The notes under the pieces: model-generated
The model's database searches: none
Told to the model about the DNA's origin: nothing
What the model saw: the letters and a program-made list of their open reading frames with translations, nothing else
Shown here: positions 35,440 to 44,396 of the stretch, piece by piece
How positions within the stretch are numbered: position 1 is the first letter of the stretch
How the letters are laid out: each line of letters starts with the position of its first letter
Translations under genes and position numbers: made by a program
Assembly: GCF_902477725.1 (NCBI RefSeq)
Contig: NZ_CABSIF010000007.1
Location: 167,295-231,294 of the forward strand
From: an uncultured Desulfovibrio sp.
GTDB taxonomy: Bacteria > Desulfobacterota > Desulfovibrionia > Desulfovibrionales > Desulfovibrionaceae
Direction of reading: 5' to 3'
DNA length: 64,000 nucleotides

Positions 35440-37095
35440 TTACATGCTTTCCGGGGCGCTCACGCCAAGCACGTCCAGACCGTTGCGCAGCACCTGACCG
35501 ATGGAACGCAGGAGGGCAAGGCGGGCCAGGGTGCGGGGCGCGTCATCGGCCAGCAGCACCTGATGCCTGGCATAGTAGCTGTGCAGCTGTCCGGCCAGTT
35601 CCGTGAGGTAGGTGCTCACGTGGTGGACGCCAAGCGATTTGGCGGCGGAGGCCAGCATGTCTTCAAACGTGGCGGCCTTGCGCAGCAGGGCCATGTCTTC
35701 GGGCGTATCCAGCCCGTGCAGCAGCTCCGCATCGGCCTTGGCGGGCAGCACGAAGCCGCGTTCCTCAGCCCGGCGCAGCACGGCGCAGATGCGCGCGTGG
35801 GCGTACTGCACATAGTACACCGGGTTGTCGAGGCTGCGCTGCTTGGCAAGCTCAAGGTCAAAGTCCAGCGGGCTGTCGCTCTTGCGCGAAAGAAACATGA
35901 AGCGCGCCGCGTCAACGCCCACTTCCTTGATGACATCGGCCAGGGTTTCAAAGGTGCCCGCGCGGGTGGACATGCTCACGGGCTGGCCCTCGCGCAGCAG
36001 GTTCACCAGCTGGATGAGCACCACGTCAAAGCTGTCCTGCGTTTTGCCCATGGCCGTGATGGCCGCGCGCATGCGGGGGATGTAGCCGTGGTGATCCGCG
36101 CCCCAGATATCAATGAGCCAGTCGTAGCCGCGCTGAAATTTGTCGTGATGGTAGGCGATGTCGGAGGCAAAGTAGGTCAGGCTGCCGTCCGACTTGCGCA
36201 GCACGCGGTTTTTGTCGTCGCCCAGATTTTCGGTGGCAAACCAGTAGGCATTGTCTTTCTCATACGTATACCCGGCAGAATCAAGCGCGTCAAAAGCCGC
36301 AGCAACGGCCCCGCCTTCCACAAGGGTTTTTTCAGAGAACCAGCGCTGGTGCTCCACGCGGAATTCGTTGAGGTCGTCCTTGATGCCGTTCAGGATGTCG
36401 TTCATGGCCTTGTCGTAGCACACGTCCTGGCCTTCGGCGTCGGGCAGTTCCACGAGGGCGGGGTTGGCATCCAGCATTTCGCGGGCGATGTCGATGATAT
36501 AGTCGCCCTTGTAGTAGTCTTCGGGCCAGGTGACGGGCTTTCCGGCCAGTTCCTTGGCGCGCAGCCACACAGAAAGGCCCAGCAGGCGCATCTGGCGACC
36601 GGCATCATTGATGTAGTATTCGGTGTTAACGTCATAACCAGCCACGCGCAGCAGGCGGGCAAGGCTGTCGCCCACGGCAGCGCCGCGCCCGTGGCCCACA
36701 TGCAGGGGGCCGGTGGGATTGGCGGAAACATATTCCAGCAGCACTTTTTTGCCTGCGCCGCCCGTGCTCTTGCCGTATTCCTTGCCCGCGGCTTCAATGT
36801 CCGCCACGGTAGCGCGCCAGAAATCCTGCGTGAAGGTCACGTTGCAGAATCCGGGGCCGGCGGCTTCGGCATGGGACACATCGGGGCAGCGCTCCACAAG
36901 CTTCTGGGCGAATTTCTGCGCCAGTTCGCGGGGGTTGGCCTTGGCTTCCTTGGCGAGCAGCATGGCGGAGTTGACGGAAAGATCGCCGTGCTTGGGGTCG
37001 CGGGGCGGTTCAATAACGGTTTTGACGGGCCAGGCAAGGCCTTCTTCTTCAATAATGGCCTTGAGGGCCGTGCGCAGGGTGTCAATGGCGCGCAT
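35440..37095 (-). CDS. argS: Arginyl-tRNA synthetase
   Basis: 551 residues. Class I enzyme that charges tRNA-Arg in the cytosol. Motifs: EYVSANPTGPLHVGHGRGAA (HVGH at residues 132-135), AGYDVNTEYYINDAGRQM, SDGSLTYFASDIAYH, and the anticodon-binding C-terminal domain ending in RNGLDVLGVSAPESM. The KMSKS position reads SMSTRAGT, as in other bacterial ArgRS that lack a canonical Lys there. It ends about 270 bases before the SPOR gene, so the two may share a transcript. Confidence 0.96.
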   Translation of the reverse strand: MRAIDTLRTALKAIIEEEGLAWPVKTVIEPPRDPKHGDLSVNSAMLLAKEAKANPRELAQKFAQKLVERCPDVSHAEAAGPGFCNVTFTQDFWRATVADIEAAGKEYGKSTGGAGKKVLLEYVSANPTGPLHVGHGRGAAVGDSLARLLRVAGYDVNTEYYINDAGRQMRLLGLSVWLRAKELAGKPVTWPEDYYKGDYIIDIAREMLDANPALVELPDAEGQDVCYDKAMNDILNGIKDDLNEFRVEHQRWFSEKTLVEGGAVAAAFDALDSAGYTYEKDNAYWFATENLGDDKNRVLRKSDGSLTYFASDIAYHHDKFQRGYDWLIDIWGADHHGYIPRMRAAITAMGKTQDSFDVVLIQLVNLLREGQPVSMSTRAGTFETLADVIKEVGVDAARFMFLSRKSDSPLDFDLELAKQRSLDNPVYYVQYAHARICAVLRRAEERGFVLPAKADAELLHGLDTPEDMALLRKAATFEDMLASAAKSLGVHHVSTYLTELAGQLHSYYARHQVLLADDAPRTLARLALLRSIGQVLRNGLDVLGVSAPESM

Positions 37096-37287
37096 AGTGC
37101 TGGTGTCCTTTATTGTGCAACGGTTGCGGCTTTACGCCTCGGGCGGCCCGGGGCACTGCCGCCGGGAACCCCGTTTCAGGTTCATGCGCAGGCCGGTTGC
37201 GACAGTACCGCACGGAGACGCATGAAGAAAAAGTTTCAGGCAAGGCGGGGAAGGCCGTCCGCGTGAAAGGCCTTCCTCCGCAAAAAC

Positions 37288-38229
37288 CTATCCTGCAAAG
37301 GCCGCCGCTGTTTCGGCGTTGTTAACGAGCTCAATGGCAAGGTCTTCCGCCGTGGCAGTTCCTGCAAGGCAGGGGGCCACCATCTTGCCGAGCACGGCCT
37401 TGGGGCCAAGCTCCAGCCAGCGGCGCGCGCCGTCGGCATACTGGTTGCGCACGGTGTCTGTCCACTGCACGGAGGATGTCATCTGCACAAGCAGGCTTTC
37501 GCGGGCGCTTTCGCCATCTGTCACGGCCTTGCCGTGGGCATTGCAGTATACGGGGAACTTGGGCTTGCTCCACACGGCCTTGCGCAGCAGGGGGGTGAGT
37601 TCTTTGTTGGCCTCGGCCATCATGGGACTGTGGAACGCGCCGCTGACCTTGAGTTCAAGGCCACGGCCCTTGCGCTCCTTGGCCTTCTGGCAGGCCAGGG
37701 CCACGGCGGCCTTGGCCCCGCTGATAACAAGCTGGCCGGGGGTGTTGTAGTTGGCCACCAGCAACAGTTCGCCGCACTGGGCAACGGTTTCGGCCACAAT
37801 TTCTTCAATGGCGGGCTGATCCAGCTTGAGCAGAGCGGCCATGCCGCCCTTGCCGTCGGGATCGGCCTCGGCCATGAGGCGGCCACGCAGGGCTGTAAGC
37901 TCAAGGGCGCTCTCGGCAGAAAGCACGCCAGCGGCGGCCATGGCGCTGAACTCGCCAAGGCTGTGCCCGGCTGCGCCGCACACGTTGGCGCGCGCGGCAA
38001 CCGCGCTCCAGAGGTTCAGGTTCACCACTGTGAGGGCGGGCTGGAGGGCGCGGGTGTCGCTCATGGCGGCATCATCGCCTTCCCAGTAAATTTCGCGCAG
38101 GGGCAGGCCACTGATGCGCTCGGCCTGCTTCCAGAGGTTCATGGCGTCAGAAGAAGCCTCGGCCAGATCGCGGCCCATGCCCGACTCTTGCGAGCCCTGG
38201 CCGGGAAAGAGCAAAACGGCTTGTGTCAT
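37288..38229 (-). CDS. fabD: Malonyl-CoA:ACP transacylase
   Basis: 313 residues. Loads malonate onto acyl-carrier protein for fatty-acid synthesis. LFPGQGSQ at 7-14, the nucleophile S90 in GHSLGE, substrate Arg in LRGRLMAEAD (about 115-117), and catalytic His200 in SGAFHSPMM. GGAGG lies about ten bases before the ATG. It is not beside other fab genes; rsmG is divergent and argS lies downstream. Confidence 0.95.
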   Translation of the reverse strand: MTQAVLLFPGQGSQESGMGRDLAEASSDAMNLWKQAERISGLPLREIYWEGDDAAMSDTRALQPALTVVNLNLWSAVAARANVCGAAGHSLGEFSAMAAAGVLSAESALELTALRGRLMAEADPDGKGGMAALLKLDQPAIEEIVAETVAQCGELLLVANYNTPGQLVISGAKAAVALACQKAKERKGRGLELKVSGAFHSPMMAEANKELTPLLRKAVWSKPKFPVYCNAHGKAVTDGESARESLLVQMTSSVQWTDTVRNQYADGARRWLELGPKAVLGKMVAPCLAGTATAEDLAIELVNNAETAAAFAG

Positions 38230-38437
38230 GCGGGGTTTATCCTCCAGTGGCGCGCACGTGCGCGCATTGGCGTGGCCTTGCGGCCTTGGGTTCGTTTAGG
38301 GTGCGCATTGCGCGCAAGCCCTCTTTTTTACGTTATCGGCGCAGGGCTTGCAAGTCCCGGTCTGCGGGGATATGACAGTGAACCCGGCAGAAACGCCGGA
38401 AAGGCCCGCAACGGGCGAACAAGCGCAGGAAAGGATC

Positions 38438-39130
38438 ATGCAGCGACAATCGGTTGACAGAAAGGAATTGGCGCGTCTGGCTGCGGCCTCGGGCGCGGAA
38501 GTGCCGCAATCGGCTCTGGAGCCGCTGGCGGAATATCTTGAAATGCTCTGCCAGTGGAACAAGGCCATGAATCTGGTCGGCCCGCACACCTGGCAGGATA
38601 TGCTTACCCGGCTGGCGGTGGACAGCTTTCATCTGGCCGGCTTTCTGGACAAGCTTGATCTGCCCGAAGCTCCCCTGTGCTGGGATCTTGGCGCGGGCGC
38701 AGGCCTGCCGGGCATTCCCCTGCGCATGGCCTGGACGCGCGGCGCATACTATATGATAGAAGTGCGCGAAAAGCGCGCCCTGTTCATCTCCAGTGTACTT
38801 TCCCGCCTTCAGTTGCCCTCCACCCATATTTTCAGAGGGCCGGTGGAGCATTTTTTTCAGGGTCAGTATTATAAGGCGGACTGCATTTTGAGCCGGGCCT
38901 TCATGCCCTGGCGGCAACTGCTTGACCTCGCCAGCCCCAGGCTGCACGATAACGGAGTGCTGGTCGTGCTGGCACTTGAGCCAGCCCCCAGCGAGCTGCC
39001 AGCGCCCTGGCGTCTGGTGGAACAGCTCTCTTATGTTGTAGGCGGGCACGGGCGCTGGTTCTGGGCGCTTGCTCCCAGCGCAGGGGCCGAGCGGCTGACC
39101 TATGATGCTGCAACGCATCGGGCTGGATAA
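38438..39130 (+). CDS. rsmG: 16S rRNA (guanine-527-N7)-methyltransferase
   Basis: 230 residues. Motifs: LEMLCQWNKAMNLVGP, then SAM motif I LCWDLGAGAGLPGIPLR and the motif II region YYMIEVREKRALFI. RsmG (GidB) makes m7G527 in 16S rRNA. The ATG at 38438 has AGGAAAGG just upstream; another ATG at 38372 is in frame and would add 22 residues. It is not next to gidA. Confidence 0.9.
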   Translation: MQRQSVDRKELARLAAASGAEVPQSALEPLAEYLEMLCQWNKAMNLVGPHTWQDMLTRLAVDSFHLAGFLDKLDLPEAPLCWDLGAGAGLPGIPLRMAWTRGAYYMIEVREKRALFISSVLSRLQLPSTHIFRGPVEHFFQGQYYKADCILSRAFMPWRQLLDLASPRLHDNGVLVVLALEPAPSELPAPWRLVEQLSYVVGGHGRWFWALAPSAGAERLTYDAATHRAG

Positions 39131-39283
39131 AGTACGTATACCTGAATGGTCTGGCGAAAAGCTCTGTGGCAAACCGCGCAGACCTTGTTATGCGCGTGAA
39201 TGGCCCAAGAGCCGCCGCACAGGACTTTTTGTCGCCATCTGCATGCCAGTATGAACAGGACCATGATCCTTACGGAGAACGCC

Positions 39284-41740
39284 ATGCACCCCGCAGCCCA
39301 AGCCTCTGCCAGCGCCGCGCCTGCCGGAAACGATGCAGACGAAACCCGGCGCACAGGGCAGCCGCACCTCGAATCTGAAGAGCTGCCTGCTGCGGAGTCA
39401 GCCTGTGCGAAGCAGCCCGCCGCCTCACATGCCGCGCACGGCGGGGTTCTGTTGCCCACTGGCGGCGCAGGGTTGCACAGCGGCAAACGCTCGCTGCCTT
39501 CCGGGCGGTATTGGGCACGGGGGCTGTTCTGGGGGCTGGTGACGCTTGCCCTTGCCTTTGCCCTTCGCATGCTGGAATGGCCCTGCTGGCAAAATCCGGA
39601 ATACCGCCTTGGCAACGAGTGGCTTCTGGCCACGCATGATGCCTATACATGGGTGGCCGGGGCGGAAGATTTCGGCCTTGCCGTGGGGCATCCCATGTCT
39701 GTGATGCTCAAGGCCATGTCCGACCTTGTGGGCACTTCTCCCGCTGCCGTGGCCTTTTGGTTCCCTGCCTTGCTGGCGAGCTTTGTGGCTGTTATCGCCT
39801 TTGCCTGGGTGTGGGCGCTGGGCAGCATTGAAGCTGGCGTTGCCGCAGGCATACTCACATCCATTGCGCCGGGTTTTCTGGCCCGCACCCTGCTGGGATT
39901 TTACGATACCGACCTCGTAACCCTGTTCTTTCCCCTGCTCATGACCCTTGCCCCGGCCAGTTGGGCCATGCGCTATATGCTGCTGCCGGGTATGGTACTG
40001 CGTCGTCTTTCCATGACTTCCGGCGTGATGAACCTGCGCCGCCTTTTTTCCCGCAATCAGCCCGAGGGCCACTGGACGCCGCGCCTCAAACAGGCGGAGC
40101 ACATGGGCAATCCCCTGCGCTGGCAATGGGTTGTGCTGCTTGGCTGTTCCGGCGTCGTTTCGTGGTGGACGCAGGAATGGCATTCTGTTTTTCCGTACCT
40201 GATCCGCTACAATGTGGCATTGCTGGCCTTTATGAGCATGGTGATGGCCCCGCGCGGGCGGCGCGCCCTGCTGCTTCTGGGCAGCATGGCCTATGCCCTG
40301 CCTACGCTGGCGGGGCCGTGGGGCCTCAGCTTCAGTTTCCTGTTGCTGGCTGCTGGCACAAGGACAGGCTACCGCCTGCGCCGCCTGCTGTGCCGCCCCT
40401 GGCTGCTGGCCCTTCTGCTGGTGGGCGTGGGCTTTTTGATGCTTCAGGGTGAAATTCTTACGTCCATTGTGAACCACATCAATGCCTATGTGAAACATAC
40501 GGGTGATGTGAAGAGCACTGGCGGCGGGCTTTCGCTGGAGTATCCCTCGGTGGCGCAGTCCATCATTGAAGTGCAGGATCTGGGCATCATCGAGATTTTT
40601 CCCTACTTCCATCCCTGGATGGAAGCCGCGGTGCTTGGTCTGCTGGGTTTTGCCCTGGTAGCGATACGCCGCCCAGGTGCGCTCTTTTTGCTGCCGCTGG
40701 CAGGGCTGGGTATTCTGAGCGTCAAGATGGGGGGCCGCATGGTCATGTTTGGCGCACCCATCATGGCCATTGGGCTGACCTTGCCCTTTTACTGGCTGCT
40801 GCAAAGGCTGCTGCGCGTGGATTTGCGCGGCGCTGTGGCGGGTATCCTGACCAGCGGCGTGCTGCTGGCCCTGCTGGTAGCTCCCTTTGCCGATATGATC
40901 CCGGCCATGTCGCAGGGGCCAATCATCAACCGCCGCCATGCAGAAGCCCTTTTGCGCGCCAAGGCCATGACCCCGCCCGATGCCATGCTCTGGCTGTGGT
41001 GGGATTGGGGCTATGCCGCCAACCACTTTGCCCAGCGGCAGACCATTGCTGATGGAGCGCAGCATGCAGGGCCGTCCCTCTATCTGCCCGCAGCGGTTTT
41101 TGCCACAGACAATCCGCGCTTTGCGCGCCAGATCATCCGCTATACGGCCCAGTGCGGCAATGAGCCGGGCAATGTGTTTGAAGGTCTGGACGGTGAAGGC
41201 GCGCAGGCCCTTATGGACAAGCTGCGCTCGCCCGAGACCCCGCTCATTGAAACCAAGGGGCGGCTCTATGTGGTGGTGAGCTTTGAAATGCTGCGGCTTG
41301 GTTTCTGGATAAGCAATTTTGGCAACTGGAATTTTGTTACCCGTGCGGGCGAAGGCGGGGCGCTTTCCATTGTGCCGCAGGCCCTTGCCTACAAGCTCGA
41401 TTCGGGCGAGGTGCGGCTTGAGGGCAACAGCAGCGCCATTTATGCCTCGTCCATCAGCGTGTTTGAAGAGACTGGCGTGACGCGCCGCAACTATATTCAG
41501 GACTGGTTTGACGCGCATCCCTCGGCAACGCCCGAAGAACAGCACGAATTTCTTTCCAAGCGCCGCAACATCAACTTTTTTTTCAACCGCGTAACGGACG
41601 AAAAGCTTGCCATGGATGCGGGTTTGTACAATTCGCTGATGGTGCAGCTTTTGGTGGGCGACCCGCAGGATCCGCGCGTTTCGCCCTATTTCAAGCTGGT
41701 GTACGACAACGTGTTCGCCAGGATTTACGAAGTTCTGTAG
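39284..41740 (+). CDS. pglB: STT3/PglB-type oligosaccharyltransferase
   Basis: 818 residues. Transfers a lipid-linked glycan to Asn in periplasmic proteins. The ATG at 39284 has ACGGAG; three upstream ATGs in frame lack a ribosome site. About 75 disordered residues precede the first membrane helix. There are about 13 helices. The external loop 1 has THDAYTW and the metal-binding FYDTDLV. The C-terminal periplasmic domain has WLWWDWGYAANH, with WWDWG at residues 572-576 (WWDYG in Campylobacter). A Desulfovibrio PglB of this type has been shown to be active with relaxed glycan specificity. No glycan-synthesis genes are next to it. Confidence 0.9.
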   Translation: MHPAAQASASAAPAGNDADETRRTGQPHLESEELPAAESACAKQPAASHAAHGGVLLPTGGAGLHSGKRSLPSGRYWARGLFWGLVTLALAFALRMLEWPCWQNPEYRLGNEWLLATHDAYTWVAGAEDFGLAVGHPMSVMLKAMSDLVGTSPAAVAFWFPALLASFVAVIAFAWVWALGSIEAGVAAGILTSIAPGFLARTLLGFYDTDLVTLFFPLLMTLAPASWAMRYMLLPGMVLRRLSMTSGVMNLRRLFSRNQPEGHWTPRLKQAEHMGNPLRWQWVVLLGCSGVVSWWTQEWHSVFPYLIRYNVALLAFMSMVMAPRGRRALLLLGSMAYALPTLAGPWGLSFSFLLLAAGTRTGYRLRRLLCRPWLLALLLVGVGFLMLQGEILTSIVNHINAYVKHTGDVKSTGGGLSLEYPSVAQSIIEVQDLGIIEIFPYFHPWMEAAVLGLLGFALVAIRRPGALFLLPLAGLGILSVKMGGRMVMFGAPIMAIGLTLPFYWLLQRLLRVDLRGAVAGILTSGVLLALLVAPFADMIPAMSQGPIINRRHAEALLRAKAMTPPDAMLWLWWDWGYAANHFAQRQTIADGAQHAGPSLYLPAAVFATDNPRFARQIIRYTAQCGNEPGNVFEGLDGEGAQALMDKLRSPETPLIETKGRLYVVVSFEMLRLGFWISNFGNWNFVTRAGEGGALSIVPQALAYKLDSGEVRLEGNSSAIYASSISVFEETGVTRRNYIQDWFDAHPSATPEEQHEFLSKRRNINFFFNRVTDEKLAMDAGLYNSLMVQLLVGDPQDPRVSPYFKLVYDNVFARIYEVL

Positions 41741-41781
41741 GTGGTTGCGTTTGCGGGCCGCCGCATGTGCAATCAAGGGCA

Positions 41782-41896
41782 GTCTAACTGGATGATTTTG
41801 CGCCAAGGGCAAGGAAAAAGGTTTTTTTGCGAAAGAAGTGTACTCTTACGGTACATGACTGGAGTAAAAATAACCTTTTGACGCAGCCAGTTGGAC
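41782..41896. repeat. About 115-nt imperfect palindromic element
   Basis: The outer arms GTCTAACTGG (41782-41791) and CCAGTTGGAC (41887-41896) pair with one G-T. Further in, AAAAGGTTTTTTT (about 41817) pairs with AAAAATAACCTTTT (about 41866). The centre has GTAC-TCTTACG-GTAC (about 41840-41854). Nested pairing over 115 bases suggests a structured RNA or a dispersed palindromic repeat. It lies between pglB and the convergent rlmH. Confidence 0.5.
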
Positions 41897-41921
41897 AAAA
41901 GAAGCAGTTAGAGACAGACCT

Positions 41922-42395
41922 CTAGTGGTGGTACGGAACCTTGCGCAGGATGCATTCCGCCCGGTAAAGCTGCTCAAGCAGAACCACTCTGGCCAGTTCG
42001 TGGGGCAGGGTCATGTGCGAAAGACTGATGCAGCGGCTGGCGCGCTGGCGCACGGCTTCATCCAGCCCCCACGCGCCGCCCACAATAAAGCAGGCTCTGC
42101 CTCGGGCGTCGTGATCCATCTGGCGCAGCATATCTGCCAGCTGGGGCGAGGTGAGGTGCTGGCCGTGTTCGTCAAGAACGAGCGCTATGTCTTGCGGGTC
42201 GAGGGCCTCAATGATGCGGCGTCCTTCAAGGGCGTTGCGCTGATCTTGCGGCAGGGCGGAATCGCCGTCGCGCACTTCGGTTATGTCCAGCTTGCGCCAG
42301 CGGGTGATGCGCGTGGTGTAGTGGGCTGCGGCATCCTTCCAGAACGGCGTTTTCAGTTTGCCCACACTTATGTATTTCAAGGGTTTGCCAGTCAT
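41922..42395 (-). CDS. rlmH: 23S rRNA (pseudouridine-1915-N3)-methyltransferase
   Basis: 157 residues, usual for RlmH (SPOUT fold). YISVGKLKTPFWKDAAAHY at the start, LDEHGQHLTS, the SAM-binding knot FIVGGAWGLDEAVRQRA, and LSHMTLPHELARVVLLEQLYRA near the C-terminus, all typical. Methylates the pseudouridine of helix 69 in intact 70S ribosomes. Its ATG overlaps, on the other strand, the first ATG of the Sua5-like gene. Confidence 0.95.
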   Translation of the reverse strand: MTGKPLKYISVGKLKTPFWKDAAAHYTTRITRWRKLDITEVRDGDSALPQDQRNALEGRRIIEALDPQDIALVLDEHGQHLTSPQLADMLRQMDHDARGRACFIVGGAWGLDEAVRQRASRCISLSHMTLPHELARVVLLEQLYRAECILRKVPYHH

Positions 42396-43113
42396 GTCTT
42401 CTCATGCTTCGTTAAATATGGCGGATGGCGCGTCTGAATGCAGTATCAGCCCGGATGCCGGGATGGAGCTTGTGGCTGCGGCGCGTTTTTTGCGTAACGG
42501 CGGCGTGCTCGTGTTTCCTACGGAGACGTTCTATGGGCTGGGCTGCCTTGCCGCCAACGCGGAAGCCGTGGCAAGGGTGTATCAGTTGAAGCATCGGCCC
42601 GTCCACAAACCCTTGCCCCTGCTGGCGGCGAATGCGGCGCAGGTGGATGCCGTGGCGGAACTTGCCGCCATGCCCAAGGGGCTTTTGGCCTTTTGGCCCG
42701 GCCCGCTCACGGTTTTGCTGCCCGCGCGCTCCTGTTTGCCCCCGGCACTGGTCAACGGGCAGGGGCTTGCGGCGGTGCGCGTGACGCCGCATCCACTGGC
42801 TGCGCAACTGGCGGAGCAGGCAGGCGGCGCGCTTACGGCTAGCAGTGCCAACCTCAGCGGCGGTGCGCCCGTATGCTCTCCAGACAAGCTTGATCCGGCC
42901 CTGCTGGAAGCATTGCGCAGCATGACGCAGGCTGCAAAAGCAGAAGTTTCCCTGCCATTGGCTCTTGGAGGGCCGCTGCCCGCTGGCGGCTTGCCCTCAA
43001 CCGTGGTGGAGCCGCTGAGCGGCGGGGCTGGCGGGGCAGGGCGGCTGCGGATAGTGCGGGCCGGGGCAGTGAGTGCCGCCGCCCTTGAGGCCGCAGGTTT
43101 TGCTCTGGTCTGA
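42394..43113 (+). CDS. Sua5/YciO/YrdC family, threonylcarbamoyl-AMP synthase-like
   Basis: Up to 239 residues. The YrdC core starts VAAARFLRNGGVLVFPTETFYGLG, followed by KHRPVHKPLPLL (nucleotide and phosphate site), WPGPLTVLLPA and TASSANLSGG. The family makes threonylcarbamoyl-AMP for the tRNA t6A modification. The start is uncertain: ATG 42394 (AAGGG ten bases before), 42418 or 42463 (the last fits the family N-terminus best). There is a low-complexity region at residues 190-215. It is divergent from rlmH with no intergenic space if 42394 is used. Confidence 0.85.
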   Translation: MSSHASLNMADGASECSISPDAGMELVAAARFLRNGGVLVFPTETFYGLGCLAANAEAVARVYQLKHRPVHKPLPLLAANAAQVDAVAELAAMPKGLLAFWPGPLTVLLPARSCLPPALVNGQGLAAVRVTPHPLAAQLAEQAGGALTASSANLSGGAPVCSPDKLDPALLEALRSMTQAAKAEVSLPLALGGPLPAGGLPSTVVEPLSGGAGGAGRLRIVRAGAVSAAALEAAGFALV

Positions 43114-43131
43114 TCTGTCCAGCGTGGCGGT

Positions 43132-43710
43132 TCAGGCTTCCGCTTCAGATTTTTGTTGCTGCGGCAGGTCATCCTTGACGTCCGCCTCAGTCAGTCTGGT
43201 CAGGATTTCATTCAGAAAGCTCACGATACTTTTCACTTCCTCCGACGAACGGCTGCCCATAGCCTTGTCCACCAGCTCGTCCAGCTGCGCGTGAAAACCC
43301 AGATGGTGGCTGCTGGCAATTTTGCCCTTTTCCGTCAAAAAAACATTGAGGCGGGTCATTTTAAGCGGATCCTTGGCCTTGTAGGCCAGGCCCTTGCGCT
43401 CCAGCCTGCGCAACAGCTCAGAAACGCTGCCCTTGGTAACGCCCAGCAGTTCGGCCAGTCCACCCACATGGATGCCTTCATTGTTGTGGATGGCCATGAT
43501 TGTGTGGATTTCTGCCAGATGGATGTCCACATCGGTGCCGAATTTGCTGCACTGCCGCTCAAGCTCATAAAACCGGGTCACTATGCCCAGCAGCGAGATG
43601 CTGACCGGCGCGCTGCGCGTGGCGTGGGCGGGGGCATGCCCAAGAGTTTTGATCATGGATTTCTGGATGCGCAGTTCAACGGCGGTTTTTTTATGGCAGT
43701 CATTTTTCAT
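43132..43710 (-). CDS. MarR-family transcriptional regulator
   Basis: 192 residues from ATG 43710; ATG 43656 is also possible and neither has a clear ribosome site. Winged helix: LAEIHTIMAIHNNEGIHVGGLAELLGVTKGSVSELLRRLERKGL, then a wing KMTRLNVFLTEKGK. It binds DNA as a dimer and usually represses itself until a ligand binds. The C-terminus is acidic/Gln-rich. A perfect palindrome sits in its own promoter. The neighbour in divergent position is the NUDIX-ubiD operon, a plausible target. Confidence 0.87.
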   Translation of the reverse strand: MKNDCHKKTAVELRIQKSMIKTLGHAPAHATRSAPVSISLLGIVTRFYELERQCSKFGTDVDIHLAEIHTIMAIHNNEGIHVGGLAELLGVTKGSVSELLRRLERKGLAYKAKDPLKMTRLNVFLTEKGKIASSHHLGFHAQLDELVDKAMGSRSSEEVKSIVSFLNEILTRLTEADVKDDLPQQQKSEAEA

Positions 43711-43719
43711 GGTGTTTTG

Positions 43720-43745
43720 GTATGGCTTCCATACTTTTTTGTCAA
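43720..43745 (-). promoter_or_regulatory. marR promoter with palindromic operator
   Basis: On the minus strand a perfect -35 TTGACA (43745-43740) is followed by GTATGG-AAG-CCATAC (43734-43720), a perfect 6-base inverted repeat in the -35/-10 spacer. This is the expected place for a repressor dimer. The -10 is poorly defined. Confidence 0.6.
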
Positions 43746-43865
43746 TTGTCGCGCGGGGCAGTAATTGCCAGCTCGGCGGCATTTGCTCCCAGCGCTTGCG
43801 GCGCGGGGCATGCTGGCTTAGTATGCGGCAGTTGCGCGCAATGGCGCGAACCATACGGAGAACGC

Positions 43866-44396
43866 ATGAAACGCCAGGTTATCTGCCCGCATTGCGGCGA
43901 GCCTTATTCCAGCTATAAAAATCCCACGCCCACGGCAGATGTGGTTATCTATTCGCCTGATCGCGGGGTGGTCATCATCAGCCGCGCCAACGACCCCGTG
44001 GGCTTTGCCCTGCCCGGCGGTTTTATTGAAGAGGGCGAATGCGCGGAAACCGCCGCAGTGCGCGAAATGCGTGAAGAAACCGGGCTGGACGTGGAGCTGA
44101 CCGGGCTTTTGGGCGTGTATTCCAGACCCGACCGTGACCCCCGCCAGCACACGCTGACCGTGGCTTTTACAGGCAGACCGAGCAATCCCGAAGCCTTGTG
44201 CGCCGGGGACGATGCGGCCCATGCGGCCTTTTATCCTCTGGATGCACTGCCGCAGCCGCTGGTCTTTGACCATGCGCAGATTCTGGCAGATTTCAAGGCC
44301 ATGCTGGCTGGTGAGCGTTTGCTTGCCGGCATACAGCCATCATTTGACGCGGTTGCCGGAGCAGCCGGAACCTGCGGGGAAGGGACGCATTCATGA
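43866..44396 (+). CDS. NUDIX hydrolase
   Basis: 176 residues. ACGGAG lies five bases before the ATG. An N-terminal zinc-like CPHCGEPY, then the complete Nudix box in GGFIEEGE...AVREMREETGLDV (about 58-80). LPGGFIE and YSRPDRDPRQHTLTVAF suggest an ADP-ribose/NADH-type pyrophosphatase, but the substrate is not certain. Its stop overlaps the ubiD-like start by four bases (ATGA), so translation is coupled. Confidence 0.9.
   Translation: MKRQVICPHCGEPYSSYKNPTPTADVVIYSPDRGVVIISRANDPVGFALPGGFIEEGECAETAAVREMREETGLDVELTGLLGVYSRPDRDPRQHTLTVAFTGRPSNPEALCAGDDAAHAAFYPLDALPQPLVFDHAQILADFKAMLAGERLLAGIQPSFDAVAGAAGTCGEGTHS

Noticed and set aside
35227..37266. A 679-codon rightward frame opposite argS
   Set aside because: Low-complexity Gly/His/Val translation fully antisense to a clear argS.
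39425..41812. A 795-codon leftward frame opposite pglB
   Set aside because: His/Gln-rich translation with no motif, antisense to a strongly supported gene.
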